NCBI GenBank assembly: GCA_005798925.1
Contig: SYID01000111.1
Span: 1 to 18,991 of the forward strand
Source: Verrucomicrobiota bacterium
GTDB lineage: Bacteria > Verrucomicrobiota > Verrucomicrobiia > Opitutales > UBA953
Reading direction: 5' to 3'
DNA: 18,991 nt
Each line of letters begins with the position of its first letter. Position 1 is the stretch's first letter. The translations under genes were made by a program, and so were the position numbers. Under the pieces are notes generated by a model. That model did no database searches. It was not told the origin of the DNA and saw only the letters and a list, made by a program, of their open reading frames with translations. Positions 7,413 to 13,709 of this stretch are shown here, in pieces.

Positions 7413-8570
7413 CTATTTCTTCAGTCGGTAGGCCTGGACCCGGGTGTCCGGCGAGCGACGGTAGATCTCGTCCAGATCCTTGAGCTGCATCAGGGTCCAA
7501 GGAGCGAGGATGCTGTCGCCGTTCTTGGTCAGCACGATGTCGTCCGCTACTTGGACGCAGGTGTGGAGGCCTTCGCCGTTGTCCAGAAAGCACAGGACGT
7601 CGCCGAACCTGAAGGGCGGGTCGACCGCGACGTATGCGGCCAGCAGATGCTCCGAGGCCTTGGCGGAGTCGAGATAAAGGTCCTTGGGCTCTTCCTCGAA
7701 GAAGTTAAGCGAAGTCCAATGGCAGTCCGGCAGCCTTCCCTTGAGACCCAAAGAAGCCGTCGGAAAGGTGTAGACACGCCGGCGGGCCAGCACGGGAAGG
7801 AACTGCGTGACATCGAGCTGCTGAGGAGCCCGCCGGCGGGTGACGGCGGCGAGGTAGGGAAGGCGTTCGATGTTCAGGCCGCCGGCGCTCCAATAGTCGA
7901 GGAAGGCTCCGCGGCCGTCCGTGAGCGGGAGCCTGAGCTCGACGAGCAGGCTGCGCACGCGGGTGACCGCGCGAAAGACCGCGCCGACGCCGTCGGGGCC
8001 CTTCGCCAGGGAAAGCAGCGCCTGGATGTCGCTGAAGACCAAGCCTGTTCCCCGCCTCCAGAGGAGCCTGCGGAAAAGGTCCTGCTGTTCGGCCGACAAA
8101 TCCGTTTCGGCGAGCCAGTCGTCCACGTCGCCGCCAAGCACGTGGACGGGATCGCGCTGATATTCGTTGGCGGCGTGCTTCGCCAGTCGCTGATAAAGCG
8201 CGGAACGCGCCTCCATCGGGATGGCCAGCAGGTCTTCCAGCTCGGGAAGCAGGGTGATATCGTTGCCCGAGGCGACCATCCGGACGGGATTGCAGAGCCG
8301 TTCGATGACGGCCGCGGGCACCCCGGCCTTCGTCAGGTCGGCCCGCACGGCTCCCTCGGTCGTCTGTTCGAACGTCCACCGGGTCACCTTCGACGGCTTC
8401 GCGACGATCGCCAAGATGTTCTCGGGTGGTTCCAAGTAGGCCGTCCGGACGACCAATTCGCCCCAAGGGCCGGACTTGACCTTCCAGGTGGGTTCAGGGG
8501 CGCAAGACCCGCCTGCCGGCCAGGCAAGGATGACGAGAGAAAACCAACAAACTAATGACCGGGAAAGCAC
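7413..8570 (-). CDS. Secreted protein of unknown function with a C-terminal region resembling NlpC/P60-type folds
   Basis: I do not recognise this 385-residue protein. It begins with a signal peptide (basic SRS, hydrophobic core LVCWFSLVILAW, then AGGSCA at about 19-24), so it should be exported; GGSC is a poor lipobox. The middle (about 60-270) is helical and charged with no motif I can name. The last 105 residues contain LPDCHWTS (C283), FRFGDVLCF (about 321-329), GLHTC (H336) and ADDIVLTKNG (342-351). A Cys near a helix start, a GDV strand, a buried His and a later polar residue are the order seen in NlpC/P60 papain-like hydrolases; that reading is inference. The start is GTG at 8570, chosen because it begins just before the signal sequence. 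It is a single gene, divergent from the NYN gene and convergent on tRNA-Arg. Confidence 0.7.
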   Translation of the reverse strand: MLSRSLVCWFSLVILAWPAGGSCAPEPTWKVKSGPWGELVVRTAYLEPPENILAIVAKPSKVTRWTFEQTTEGAVRADLTKAGVPAAVIERLCNPVRMVASGNDITLLPELEDLLAIPMEARSALYQRLAKHAANEYQRDPVHVLGGDVDDWLAETDLSAEQQDLFRRLLWRRGTGLVFSDIQALLSLAKGPDGVGAVFRAVTRVRSLLVELRLPLTDGRGAFLDYWSAGGLNIERLPYLAAVTRRRAPQQLDVTQFLPVLARRRVYTFPTASLGLKGRLPDCHWTSLNFFEEEPKDLYLDSAKASEHLLAAYVAVDPPFRFGDVLCFLDNGEGLHTCVQVADDIVLTKNGDSILAPWTLMQLKDLDEIYRRSPDTRVQAYRLKK

Positions 8571-8685
8571 GAGGTTTTAACAACCGTAAATGAGAAGAGT
8601 TCCAAGAACATAATCGGACGCGGCGCCGGACGGTTTCGATTGTAGTCCGGTTGATTTGGCCGCACCTGTTGACATCCTTACCATC

Positions 8686-9840
8686 GTGACTCGCTCCAAG
8701 CCCAAGAAACCTAGCGCCCGCCGCGCCGCCAAAGCCGCCCCGCGCCGCGCCGCCAAGCCGACCAAGCGCCAGGCCGAGGCCGCCTCCACCTCCACGCCCG
8801 AGGCCGCCAAGGCCCAGCCCAACCAGCGCATCGGCGTGCTCATCGACGCGGACAACGTCTCCCACCAGCACCTCCCCACCCTCCGCCGCTTCATCGGGGA
8901 CACGGCCATCGCCGCCGCCAAGGCCTACGGCGACTTCCAAGGCCGCCTCAGCGGCTGGCGCACCGCCGCCCAGGAGTGGGTCGAACTCGAGCTCGTCGAC
9001 CAACGCAGCTACACGCCCGGCAAGAACGCGGCCGACATGCGGCTGACCATCGACGCGGTCAAGCTAATGGCGAGCCCGACCCCGCCGACGACCTTGATCT
9101 TCGTCACCAACGACAGCGATTTCACGCCGGTGGTCGAAGACGCGAAGCGCCTCGGCGTCCGCATCATCGTGATGGGCGAACGTACGCACAAGGCCCTCCG
9201 TTCGACGGCCCACCACTACCTGAACCTTTCCGAACTGCGCGACCGGATGGACGACGAGCAGGCCGCGAAATCCGATCCGCGCAAGGCCCTCGCCCTCCTC
9301 GCCCAGGCCCTCCGCGCCGTCCTGCCCAAGACGAACAAGGAAGCCGCCGGCCTGCTCGACCAGTTCGAGAAGATGCTGCCGGAGCTCCGCTTCGCCGACG
9401 CGCCACGAACCCCGCGCGAGGCACGCCCCCCGCGGGAAGGCCGCCCCGAGCGCGCGCCGCGCGAACCGCGTCCGGCCCGCGAACCCCGCGCGCCGCGCGA
9501 ACCCCACCCGGCGGCGGACAACTCCGGCCAGGATTACCGCGACCGCCCGAACCTCTCGTCCGCCCAGCAGGCCCAAGGCAAGGCCGAGGCCGACCAGCGC
9601 CGCGCCCAGCTGCAACAGCGCCAGGACATCATCGACGCGCTCGTCGACGTCGCCACGGGCCTCGCGCCCGCCGGCGAATGGCTCAAGGTCGAGGTGATCA
9701 AGAAGTTCCTCCTGCAGGAACATCCCGGCCTCGAAGCCAACGCCCCCCGCTACGCGAAGTTCTACCGCATGCTCGAAGACACCGGCCGCTTCGACGTCCA
9801 GCTCCAAGGCTCGACGGTGATGGCCCGCCTCAAGGAGTAA
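8686..9840 (+). CDS. NYN-domain (LabA/DUF88) RNase-like protein with C-terminal OST-HTH/LOTUS-like domain
   Basis: The 384-residue cytoplasmic protein has four parts. Residues 1-45 are a Lys/Arg/Ala-rich tail resembling a nucleic-acid-binding extension. Residues 48-185 form a PIN-like NYN domain with the expected acidic residues: VLIDADNVS (D54, D56), KNAADMRLTIDAV (D117) and FVTNDSDFTPVV (D143, D145). Residues about 245-290 form a low-complexity linker of PRE/ARE repeats. Residues about 305-384 look like an OST-HTH (LOTUS) RNA-binding domain. Known NYN-OST-HTH proteins are predicted RNA nucleases acting in RNA processing or decay. I chose GTG 8686 because it is followed directly by the basic tail; an in-frame TTG at 8656 would add ten residues. 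It converges on the esterase gene with 3 bp between stops. Domain calls are firm for NYN and moderate for LOTUS. Confidence 0.88.
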   Translation: MTRSKPKKPSARRAAKAAPRRAAKPTKRQAEAASTSTPEAAKAQPNQRIGVLIDADNVSHQHLPTLRRFIGDTAIAAAKAYGDFQGRLSGWRTAAQEWVELELVDQRSYTPGKNAADMRLTIDAVKLMASPTPPTTLIFVTNDSDFTPVVEDAKRLGVRIIVMGERTHKALRSTAHHYLNLSELRDRMDDEQAAKSDPRKALALLAQALRAVLPKTNKEAAGLLDQFEKMLPELRFADAPRTPREARPPREGRPERAPREPRPAREPRAPREPHPAADNSGQDYRDRPNLSSAQQAQGKAEADQRRAQLQQRQDIIDALVDVATGLAPAGEWLKVEVIKKFLLQEHPGLEANAPRYAKFYRMLEDTGRFDVQLQGSTVMARLKE

Positions 9841-9843
9841 GCC

Positions 9844-10842
9844 TTACTTCCCGATCGTCCGCGCGAGGAAATCCAAGGTCACCTCGGTGAGGTCGGGCTT
9901 CGCGGAGGAACTGCTCACTTCGGCTCCGGCGATGAGACCGGTCCGCTGCCAGCCCCGGCCCTTGGGGTGGAGGTCGAAGGTGTGCGGCGCCCCGTCGACG
10001 ATGACATACTCATGCGACACCTTCGCCGCGCGCAAGGCCTGGGCCAGTTCGTCCGATTGGGCGATGTCGACCGTGGTGTCGGCCGTGCCGTGCAGGATGA
10101 GCACGGGGGGATCCTGCAGATCGCACTGATTGGCGGGCAGATAGGCGGCCTGCTCCGCGGCCGAAGCACCCGGGACCTGACCTTTGCCGTGCTTGGAGAA
10201 GTTCACGACGCCATACATGTCGATGACGGCCGAGACCTTCGCGGAATGTTTGGCCTGTGAGTAGCCGCCCGGGCCGGTCTTGTCGTCGGAAAGACCGACC
10301 ATCAGCGCGAGGTAGCCGCCGGCGGAACCACCCGCGACGGCGATGCGCCCCGGGTCGAGGCCGAGCGCGTCCGCGTTGGCCCGCATCCACCGGACGGCGT
10401 CCCGGCAGTCGGCGATGTTCCGCGGCCAGACACCCGGCTGGTCCTTGGCGCCGAGCACGTAGTCGCAGCTGACGACGACATAACCGGCGCGGGCGAGGTC
10501 GGCGCTGACGCTCGCCGAGCGGTACTCGGCCTTGTCTCCTTTGGTGAAGCCGCCGCCATGGATGAAGAGCACGCCCGGACGTCGGACCTTGAAGTCGCGC
10601 CCATGAGAGACGTAAAGATCGAGCCGCTCCCGACGACCCTCCGGCAGGAAGACCAAGTCGCTCAGCCGGAAGACCGGATTGGGCATCTCGGCGGTATAGC
10701 CCTTGGCCATGGCTTCGGCATAGCGCGCCGGGAGGTCGCTCAACTTGTCGGCACCAAGCTTGCCCAGCTCATAGATGCGAAGCTTGGGATCGTCGGCGGC
10801 GAAAACAGACACCGCGAGGAGCAGGAAAAGGAGCGGACGCAT
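9844..10842 (-). CDS. Secreted alpha/beta hydrolase (carboxylesterase/lipase, HGGG-type)
   Basis: The 332-residue protein starts with a short signal peptide (MRPLLFLLLAVSVFAAD) and has the full alpha/beta-hydrolase set: oxyanion loop HGGG (95-98), nucleophile elbow GGSAGG with S173, acid D255 in HGTADTTVD, and H287 in GAPHTF. This is the BD-FAE/hormone-sensitive-lipase type often annotated as xylan or pectin acetylesterase-like; the natural ester is unknown. Export points to periplasmic or extracellular use, perhaps deacetylating plant or algal polysaccharide. It lies 60 bp downstream of cimA on the same strand, but a strong hairpin ends right at its ATG, so it may be expressed separately or through partial read-through. 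No Shine-Dalgarno is possible in that hairpin. Family call is firm; substrate is open. Confidence 0.88.
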   Translation of the reverse strand: MRPLLFLLLAVSVFAADDPKLRIYELGKLGADKLSDLPARYAEAMAKGYTAEMPNPVFRLSDLVFLPEGRRERLDLYVSHGRDFKVRRPGVLFIHGGGFTKGDKAEYRSASVSADLARAGYVVVSCDYVLGAKDQPGVWPRNIADCRDAVRWMRANADALGLDPGRIAVAGGSAGGYLALMVGLSDDKTGPGGYSQAKHSAKVSAVIDMYGVVNFSKHGKGQVPGASAAEQAAYLPANQCDLQDPPVLILHGTADTTVDIAQSDELAQALRAAKVSHEYVIVDGAPHTFDLHPKGRGWQRTGLIAGAEVSSSSAKPDLTEVTLDFLARTIGK

Positions 10843-10876
10843 AAAGGGCGGGGCAGAAGTTTTCTACCCCGCCCTT
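10843..10876 (-). terminator. Strong hairpin after cimA, abutting the esterase start codon
   Basis: A perfect 10-bp stem is formed by AAGGGCGGGG (10844-10853) and CCCCGCCCTT (10867-10876). Inside it, AGAA (10855-10858) can pair with TTCT (10862-10865). On the minus strand it is followed by only three Ts and then directly by the esterase ATG (10842). It is a likely terminator or attenuator of cimA transcription; the U-tract is short, so termination may be incomplete. Confidence 0.6.
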
Positions 10877-10902
10877 GCAGGCAGTCAACGGTCCGTCGGA
10901 GA

Positions 10903-12462
10903 TCAGGACAGCGCGTGGGCGTAACCGTCGACGATCGCCTGCAGGGAGGCTTCGACGAGGTTTTCGCTGACGCCCACCGTGCCCCAGGAGGCCTTGCCGT
11001 CGGAGGAACGGATGACCACGCGGGTCTTGGCCGCGGTGCCGTCGGCGCCGCCGAGGATGCGGACCTTGTAGTCCACGAGGCTGACCTTGGCCAGTTTCGG
11101 GAAGGACTTCACGAGGGCGGAACGCAGGGCCTGGTCGAGGGCATGCACCGGGCCGTCGCCTTCGGCCACGGTCAGGGTCTCCTTGCCGGCGATGCTGAGG
11201 CGCACCACGGCTTCGCAATAGGCCGAGCCCTTGGCGCCGCGCGCGGTGACATGATAGGAAACGACTTCGAACGGCGCGGCCTTGCTCTTGCCGAGGTGAC
11301 GGCGGAGCAGCAGGGCGAGCGACGCCTCGGCGTCTTCGAAGCTCCAGCCGCCGTGCTCGAGCTTCTTCAGCTCGTCGAGCGCGGTGGCGGTGGCGGGCGA
11401 ATCGCGGTCGAGGTCGATGCCGAGGGATTTCGCCTTGAGGACGATATTGCTGCGGCCGGACTGGTCGCTGACGAGCACGGTGCGTTCGTTGCCGACGACG
11501 GTCGGGTCGACGTGCTCGTAGGCGGCGGAAAACTTGCGGACGGCGTCCACGTGCGTGCCGCCCTTGTGGGCGAAGGCCGCGGTGCCGACCCACGGACGAC
11601 GCGGATCAGGCGCGAGGTTGGCGACGCCGTCGACGAAACGGGACAGGCCGGCAAGGCCCTTGAGCGAGGTCGAGGAGACGCACTTCCAGCCGAACTTCAG
11701 CTGGGCGCAGGGGATCACGGCGGTGAGGTCGCAATTGCCGGTGCGCTCGCCGATGCCGTTGACGGTGCCCTGGACGTGCGAGGCGCCGGCTTCGAGGGAA
11801 GCGAGGGCGTTGGCGAGACCGAGGCCGGCGTCGTCGTGCGTATGGATGCCGACGGGAGTCTTCTTGAGCGCGGCGATGGCGGCGCGGGTGGCCGCGGCGA
11901 CTTCGGCCGGCAGGGAGCCGCCGTTCGTATCGCAGAGCACCACGCGGTCGGCGCCGCCCTCGACGGCGGCGAGCATGGAGGCGATGGCGTAGGCCGGATC
12001 GTCCTTCCAGCCGTCGATGGCGTGCTCGCAATCATAGACGACCTCGCGGCGGTGGGACTTCAGGAAAGCGACCGTGTCGCGGATCATCTCCAGGTTCTCT
12101 TCGGGCGAGCACCGGAGCACCTCGCGGACATGGAGGGCGGAGGTCTTGCCGTAGATCGTCACGACCGGGGTGTCGACCTCGAGGAGGCCGCGCACCTGAG
12201 CGTCCTCGGAGGCGCGCACGCCCTTGCGGCGGGTCGACCCGAAGGCCGCCAGCTTGGCGTGCTTGAACTTGATCTTCTTCGCGCGGGCGAAGAACTCGAC
12301 GTCGCGCGGATTGGAGCCCGGCCAGCCGCCTTCGATGTAGGCCATGCCGAAGCGTTCGAGCTCGGCGGCGATGCGCAGCTTGTCATCGACGGAGAAATGA
12401 ATGCCCTGCCCCTGCGAACCGTCGCGGAGGGTGGTGTCATAGATTTCGATGGAGCGTGCCAT
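10903..12462 (-). CDS. cimA: (R)-citramalate synthase, isopropylmalate synthase family
   Basis: The 519-residue enzyme condenses acetyl-CoA and pyruvate to citramalate, the first step of the threonine-independent route to 2-oxobutyrate and isoleucine. The catalytic TIM barrel begins YDTTLRDGSQGQG (residues 8-20, R13/D14) and has metal-binding HTHDD (207-211) and GIGERTGNCDL (237-247, N243). The DGSQ form and the 519-residue length fit citramalate synthase (TIGR00977 type) better than LeuA or homocitrate synthase. The C-terminal 130 residues form the LeuA-type regulatory dimer domain, probably the feedback site for isoleucine. The ATG at 12462 has no Shine-Dalgarno; its leader ends in CCCACCCACACGACC. 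An Ile-rich leader ORF and competing hairpins lie directly upstream. Confidence 0.92.
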   Translation of the reverse strand: MARSIEIYDTTLRDGSQGQGIHFSVDDKLRIAAELERFGMAYIEGGWPGSNPRDVEFFARAKKIKFKHAKLAAFGSTRRKGVRASEDAQVRGLLEVDTPVVTIYGKTSALHVREVLRCSPEENLEMIRDTVAFLKSHRREVVYDCEHAIDGWKDDPAYAIASMLAAVEGGADRVVLCDTNGGSLPAEVAAATRAAIAALKKTPVGIHTHDDAGLGLANALASLEAGASHVQGTVNGIGERTGNCDLTAVIPCAQLKFGWKCVSSTSLKGLAGLSRFVDGVANLAPDPRRPWVGTAAFAHKGGTHVDAVRKFSAAYEHVDPTVVGNERTVLVSDQSGRSNIVLKAKSLGIDLDRDSPATATALDELKKLEHGGWSFEDAEASLALLLRRHLGKSKAAPFEVVSYHVTARGAKGSAYCEAVVRLSIAGKETLTVAEGDGPVHALDQALRSALVKSFPKLAKVSLVDYKVRILGGADGTAAKTRVVIRSSDGKASWGTVGVSENLVEASLQAIVDGYAHALS

Positions 12463-12499
12463 GGTCGTGTGGGTGGGAAAGAGGCGTAAAGGGAGGGGG

Positions 12500-12545
12500 C
12501 CGTTCCGGGCGCCGCGGAACGGGGAGTCGCCCGTCGGGCGTTCCG
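12500..12545 (-). promoter_or_regulatory. Candidate attenuator of cimA: mutually exclusive hairpins
   Basis: On the minus strand three segments lie in order: 1 = CGGAACG (12545-12539), 2 = CGTTCCG (12521-12515), 3 = CGGAACG (12507-12501). Segments 1 and 3 are identical and each is fully complementary to 2. Pairing 2:3 gives an 8-bp hairpin (12522-12500) with a 7-nt loop, followed by a pyrimidine-rich stretch with a TTT but no long U run. Pairing 1:2 encloses a small CGCCC/GGGCG stem (12540-12528) and excludes 2:3. It sits between the leader-peptide stop and cimA. Hairpins are seen directly; the regulatory role is inferred. Confidence 0.6.
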
Positions 12546-12550
12546 TTCAG

Positions 12551-12565
12551 CGGGCTCAGAGCCCG
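12551..12565 (-). promoter_or_regulatory. Hairpin holding the leader-peptide stop codon
   Basis: CGGGCT (12565-12560) pairs with AGCCCG (12556-12551) around a CTG loop. The TGA stop of the leader ORF (12558-12556) begins in the loop, so a ribosome reaching the last codons would melt this hairpin. It may act as a pause hairpin. Confidence 0.5.
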
Positions 12566-12645
12566 ATGAGGGTAATCATCGCCGGAATGATGGCACGACC
12601 GGCCGCGGTGCGGTGGGAGGTCGAAGACTGGGCCAGGGATTCCAT
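12556..12645 (-). CDS. Putative Ile/Leu-rich leader peptide upstream of cimA (29 aa)
   Basis: A 30-codon ORF starting ATG at 12645 and ending TGA ends in IIPAMITLIGL: four Ile and two Leu in the last eleven residues, against one Leu and no Ile in the first eighteen. Two of the four Ile codons are ATT, which should be uncommon in this GC-rich genome. This resembles attenuation leader peptides of branched-chain amino-acid operons, where ribosomes stall on control codons when the charged tRNA is scarce. Ten nucleotides separate the stop codon from segment 1 of the downstream hairpins, close enough for a terminating ribosome to cover it. The frame stays open upstream to 12741, so TTG starts at 12687 or 12723 are possible. 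No Shine-Dalgarno is evident. Coding is inferred, not proven. Confidence 0.55.
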   Translation of the reverse strand: MESLAQSSTSHRTAAGRAIIPAMITLIGL

Positions 12646-12659
12646 GACGAAGGACCCGA

Positions 12660-12681
12660 CTCCAAGGGCGGAGGCTTGGAG
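12660..12681 (-). other. Inverted repeat early in the cimA leader region
   Basis: CTCCAAG (12660-12666) and CTTGGAG (12675-12681) form a 7-bp stem with an 8-nt loop, just upstream of the leader-peptide ATG. It could be an operator or a structured 5' UTR element. The rest of 12646-12752 shows no convincing promoter hexamers on either strand. Confidence 0.3.
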
Positions 12682-12752
12682 AGTCAAAGGCAAAGGAGGC
12701 GGGGACGGGTCGATGCTCGCCAAAAGTCCCTTAAATGCCCATTAATCGGCCT

Positions 12753-13505
12753 ATGCGACGCCTCACCGCCCTCATCCTGCTCCTGACGGGCGTCGTCACC
12801 GCTCCCGCCCAGTGGCAGATTTTCGCGGAGAAGCTTCCCGCCGCCGGCGCCTGGGCGACCTACCGCATGGAGACGATCCGCGACGGCCAGCCCGCTTCGG
12901 CGAGCGAACTGAGGTTTTCCGTGCGCCCCGGCCGCGAGATCGACGGACGCGCCCTCGTCTGGTTCACGGTCGAGCCGGTGATGTGGCTGGGCTCCCGCGA
13001 ACGTGCGCCGCTGCGTCTGCTCGTACGCCCCGACATGGACCGCGCGGCCGCGAGCCGGCTGATCGAGAACTCCGCGGAGATCGTGTTCTCCAACCCGGTG
13101 AAGGGCGCCTACCACATGACACGCGAGGACATCGCCTGGGTCTCCGACTGGGCGAAACTGACTTACACGAGCGAACTCACGACGGACGAACCTGCCAAGG
13201 AAGAGATCACCGCCGCCGGCCGCGGCTTCGCCTGCGAACGTCTACGCATGCTCGCCTCGACCGTCACGGACCCACCGATGGTCTCGAAACAGGTCCTGGA
13301 ATTCCGCGGCATGGTCTGGCGCAGCGAGGAGGCCTCCTTCGGCGTCGTGCGCGCCGAATGGGAAGAACGGACGACCAAGGGATCGAAGACCAAGTCCGAG
13401 ACCAAGCGGATGTCCCTTCTCGCCCAAGGCACGGAGACACCCCCGGCCGAGCCGGTCGACCGCGGCAAGGATTTCTCGGTCTGGCGTCTGATCTTCGGCC
13501 GCTGA
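12753..13505 (+). CDS. Secreted protein of unknown function
   Basis: The 250-residue protein starts with a clear signal peptide (MRRLTALILLLTGVVTAPAQ), so it is probably periplasmic or outer-membrane associated. I recognise no domain. The mature part is rich in beta-strand-like alternation (for example WATYRMETIR, LRFSVRPGREIDGRALVWFTVEPV), as in small lipocalin-like or beta-sandwich proteins, and ends with a Lys/Thr/Glu-rich segment followed by KDFSVWRLIFGR. It has no catalytic motif and at least one cysteine (in FACERL). I chose ATG 12753 rather than the in-frame ATG at 12735 because it puts the basic residues directly before the hydrophobic core. It is divergent from cimA and is followed by a 12-bp hairpin. 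Function is not inferable from context. Confidence 0.7.
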   Translation: MRRLTALILLLTGVVTAPAQWQIFAEKLPAAGAWATYRMETIRDGQPASASELRFSVRPGREIDGRALVWFTVEPVMWLGSRERAPLRLLVRPDMDRAAASRLIENSAEIVFSNPVKGAYHMTREDIAWVSDWAKLTYTSELTTDEPAKEEITAAGRGFACERLRMLASTVTDPPMVSKQVLEFRGMVWRSEEASFGVVRAEWEERTTKGSKTKSETKRMSLLAQGTETPPAEPVDRGKDFSVWRLIFGR

Positions 13506-13518
13506 GGCCTCAAAAGGA

Positions 13519-13550
13519 CCAGCCCATCCGGGTCGAATCGGATGGGCTGG
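13519..13550. terminator. Bidirectional hairpin between the secreted protein gene and tRNA-Phe
   Basis: A perfect 12-bp stem is formed by CCAGCCCATCCG (13519-13530) and CGGATGGGCTGG (13539-13550) with an 8-nt loop. Read on the minus strand, after tRNA-Phe, it is followed by TCCTTTTG, a fair U-tract. Read on the plus strand it is followed by CGTTAAAT. It probably ends transcription from both sides. Confidence 0.75.
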
Positions 13551-13557
13551 CGTTAAA

Positions 13558-13633
13558 TGGTGGCCTGAGTCGGAATCGAACCAACGACACGACGCTCTTC
13601 AGGCGTCTGCTCTACCAACTGAGCTATCAGGCC
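13558..13633 (-). tRNA. tRNA-Phe (anticodon GAA)
   Basis: The minus strand folds as a cloverleaf. Acceptor GGCCTGA pairs with TCAGGCC, followed by discriminator A and an encoded CCA (13560-13558). The anticodon stem is GACGC/GCGTC around CTGAAGA, with GAA at 13600-13598, and the T arm has GGTTCGATTCC. CCA is encoded here but not in the tRNA-Arg of this window. Upstream on the same strand is a perfect TTGACA (13678-13673) but I see no matching -10 hexamer. Confidence 0.97.
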
Positions 13634-13693
13634 AATCAACTGGACGTTCAGAAGGACAAAGCCGCCCTTCCCTGTCAATCCGACAAGAAAGGG

Positions 13694-13709
13694 AGGCCTA
13701 AAAAGGCCT
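13694..13709 (-). terminator. Possible weak terminator after dapL
   Basis: Just past the dapL stop (13710-13712), AGGCC and GGCCT form a 5-bp stem around TTTTTA, and the minus strand continues CTCCCTTTCTTG. The stem is short, so some read-through into tRNA-Phe is plausible. Confidence 0.35.

Noticed and set aside
7396..7422. Possible terminator of tRNA-Arg (GCGA/TCGC stem followed by TATTTCTTC)
   Set aside because: The stem is only 4-5 bp and overlaps the end of the convergent gene; too weak to call.
8626..8650. 6-bp inverted repeat CCGGAC/GTCCGG between the divergent secreted-protein and NYN genes
   Set aside because: It is short with a 13-nt spacer in GC-rich DNA, so it is expected by chance; no other copy was noticed.
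8669..8674. Perfect TTGACA upstream of the NYN gene
   Set aside because: It lies only 12 bp before the GTG start at 8686 and no -10 hexamer follows at 16-18 bp (that position is already coding), so it is unlikely to be a promoter.
9407..9520. Repetitive GC-rich tract that looks like a tandem repeat
   Set aside because: It is in frame in the NYN gene and encodes the Pro-Arg-Glu linker; repeat units vary and do not form a true tandem array.
9836..9848. Palindrome AGTAAG-C-CTTACT across the stop codons of the convergent NYN and esterase genes
   Set aside because: The central spacer is one base, so it cannot form a stable RNA hairpin, and it is explained by two TAA stop codons facing each other.
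10558..12489. Plus-strand open frame of 643 codons opposite cimA
   Set aside because: The composition is a shadow of the real gene on the other strand; cimA motifs are unambiguous.
13673..13678. Perfect minus-strand TTGACA upstream of tRNA-Phe
   Set aside because: The sequence 16-18 bp downstream is GC-rich with CCTTCT and no TATAAT-like hexamer. Kept only as a note in the tRNA entry.
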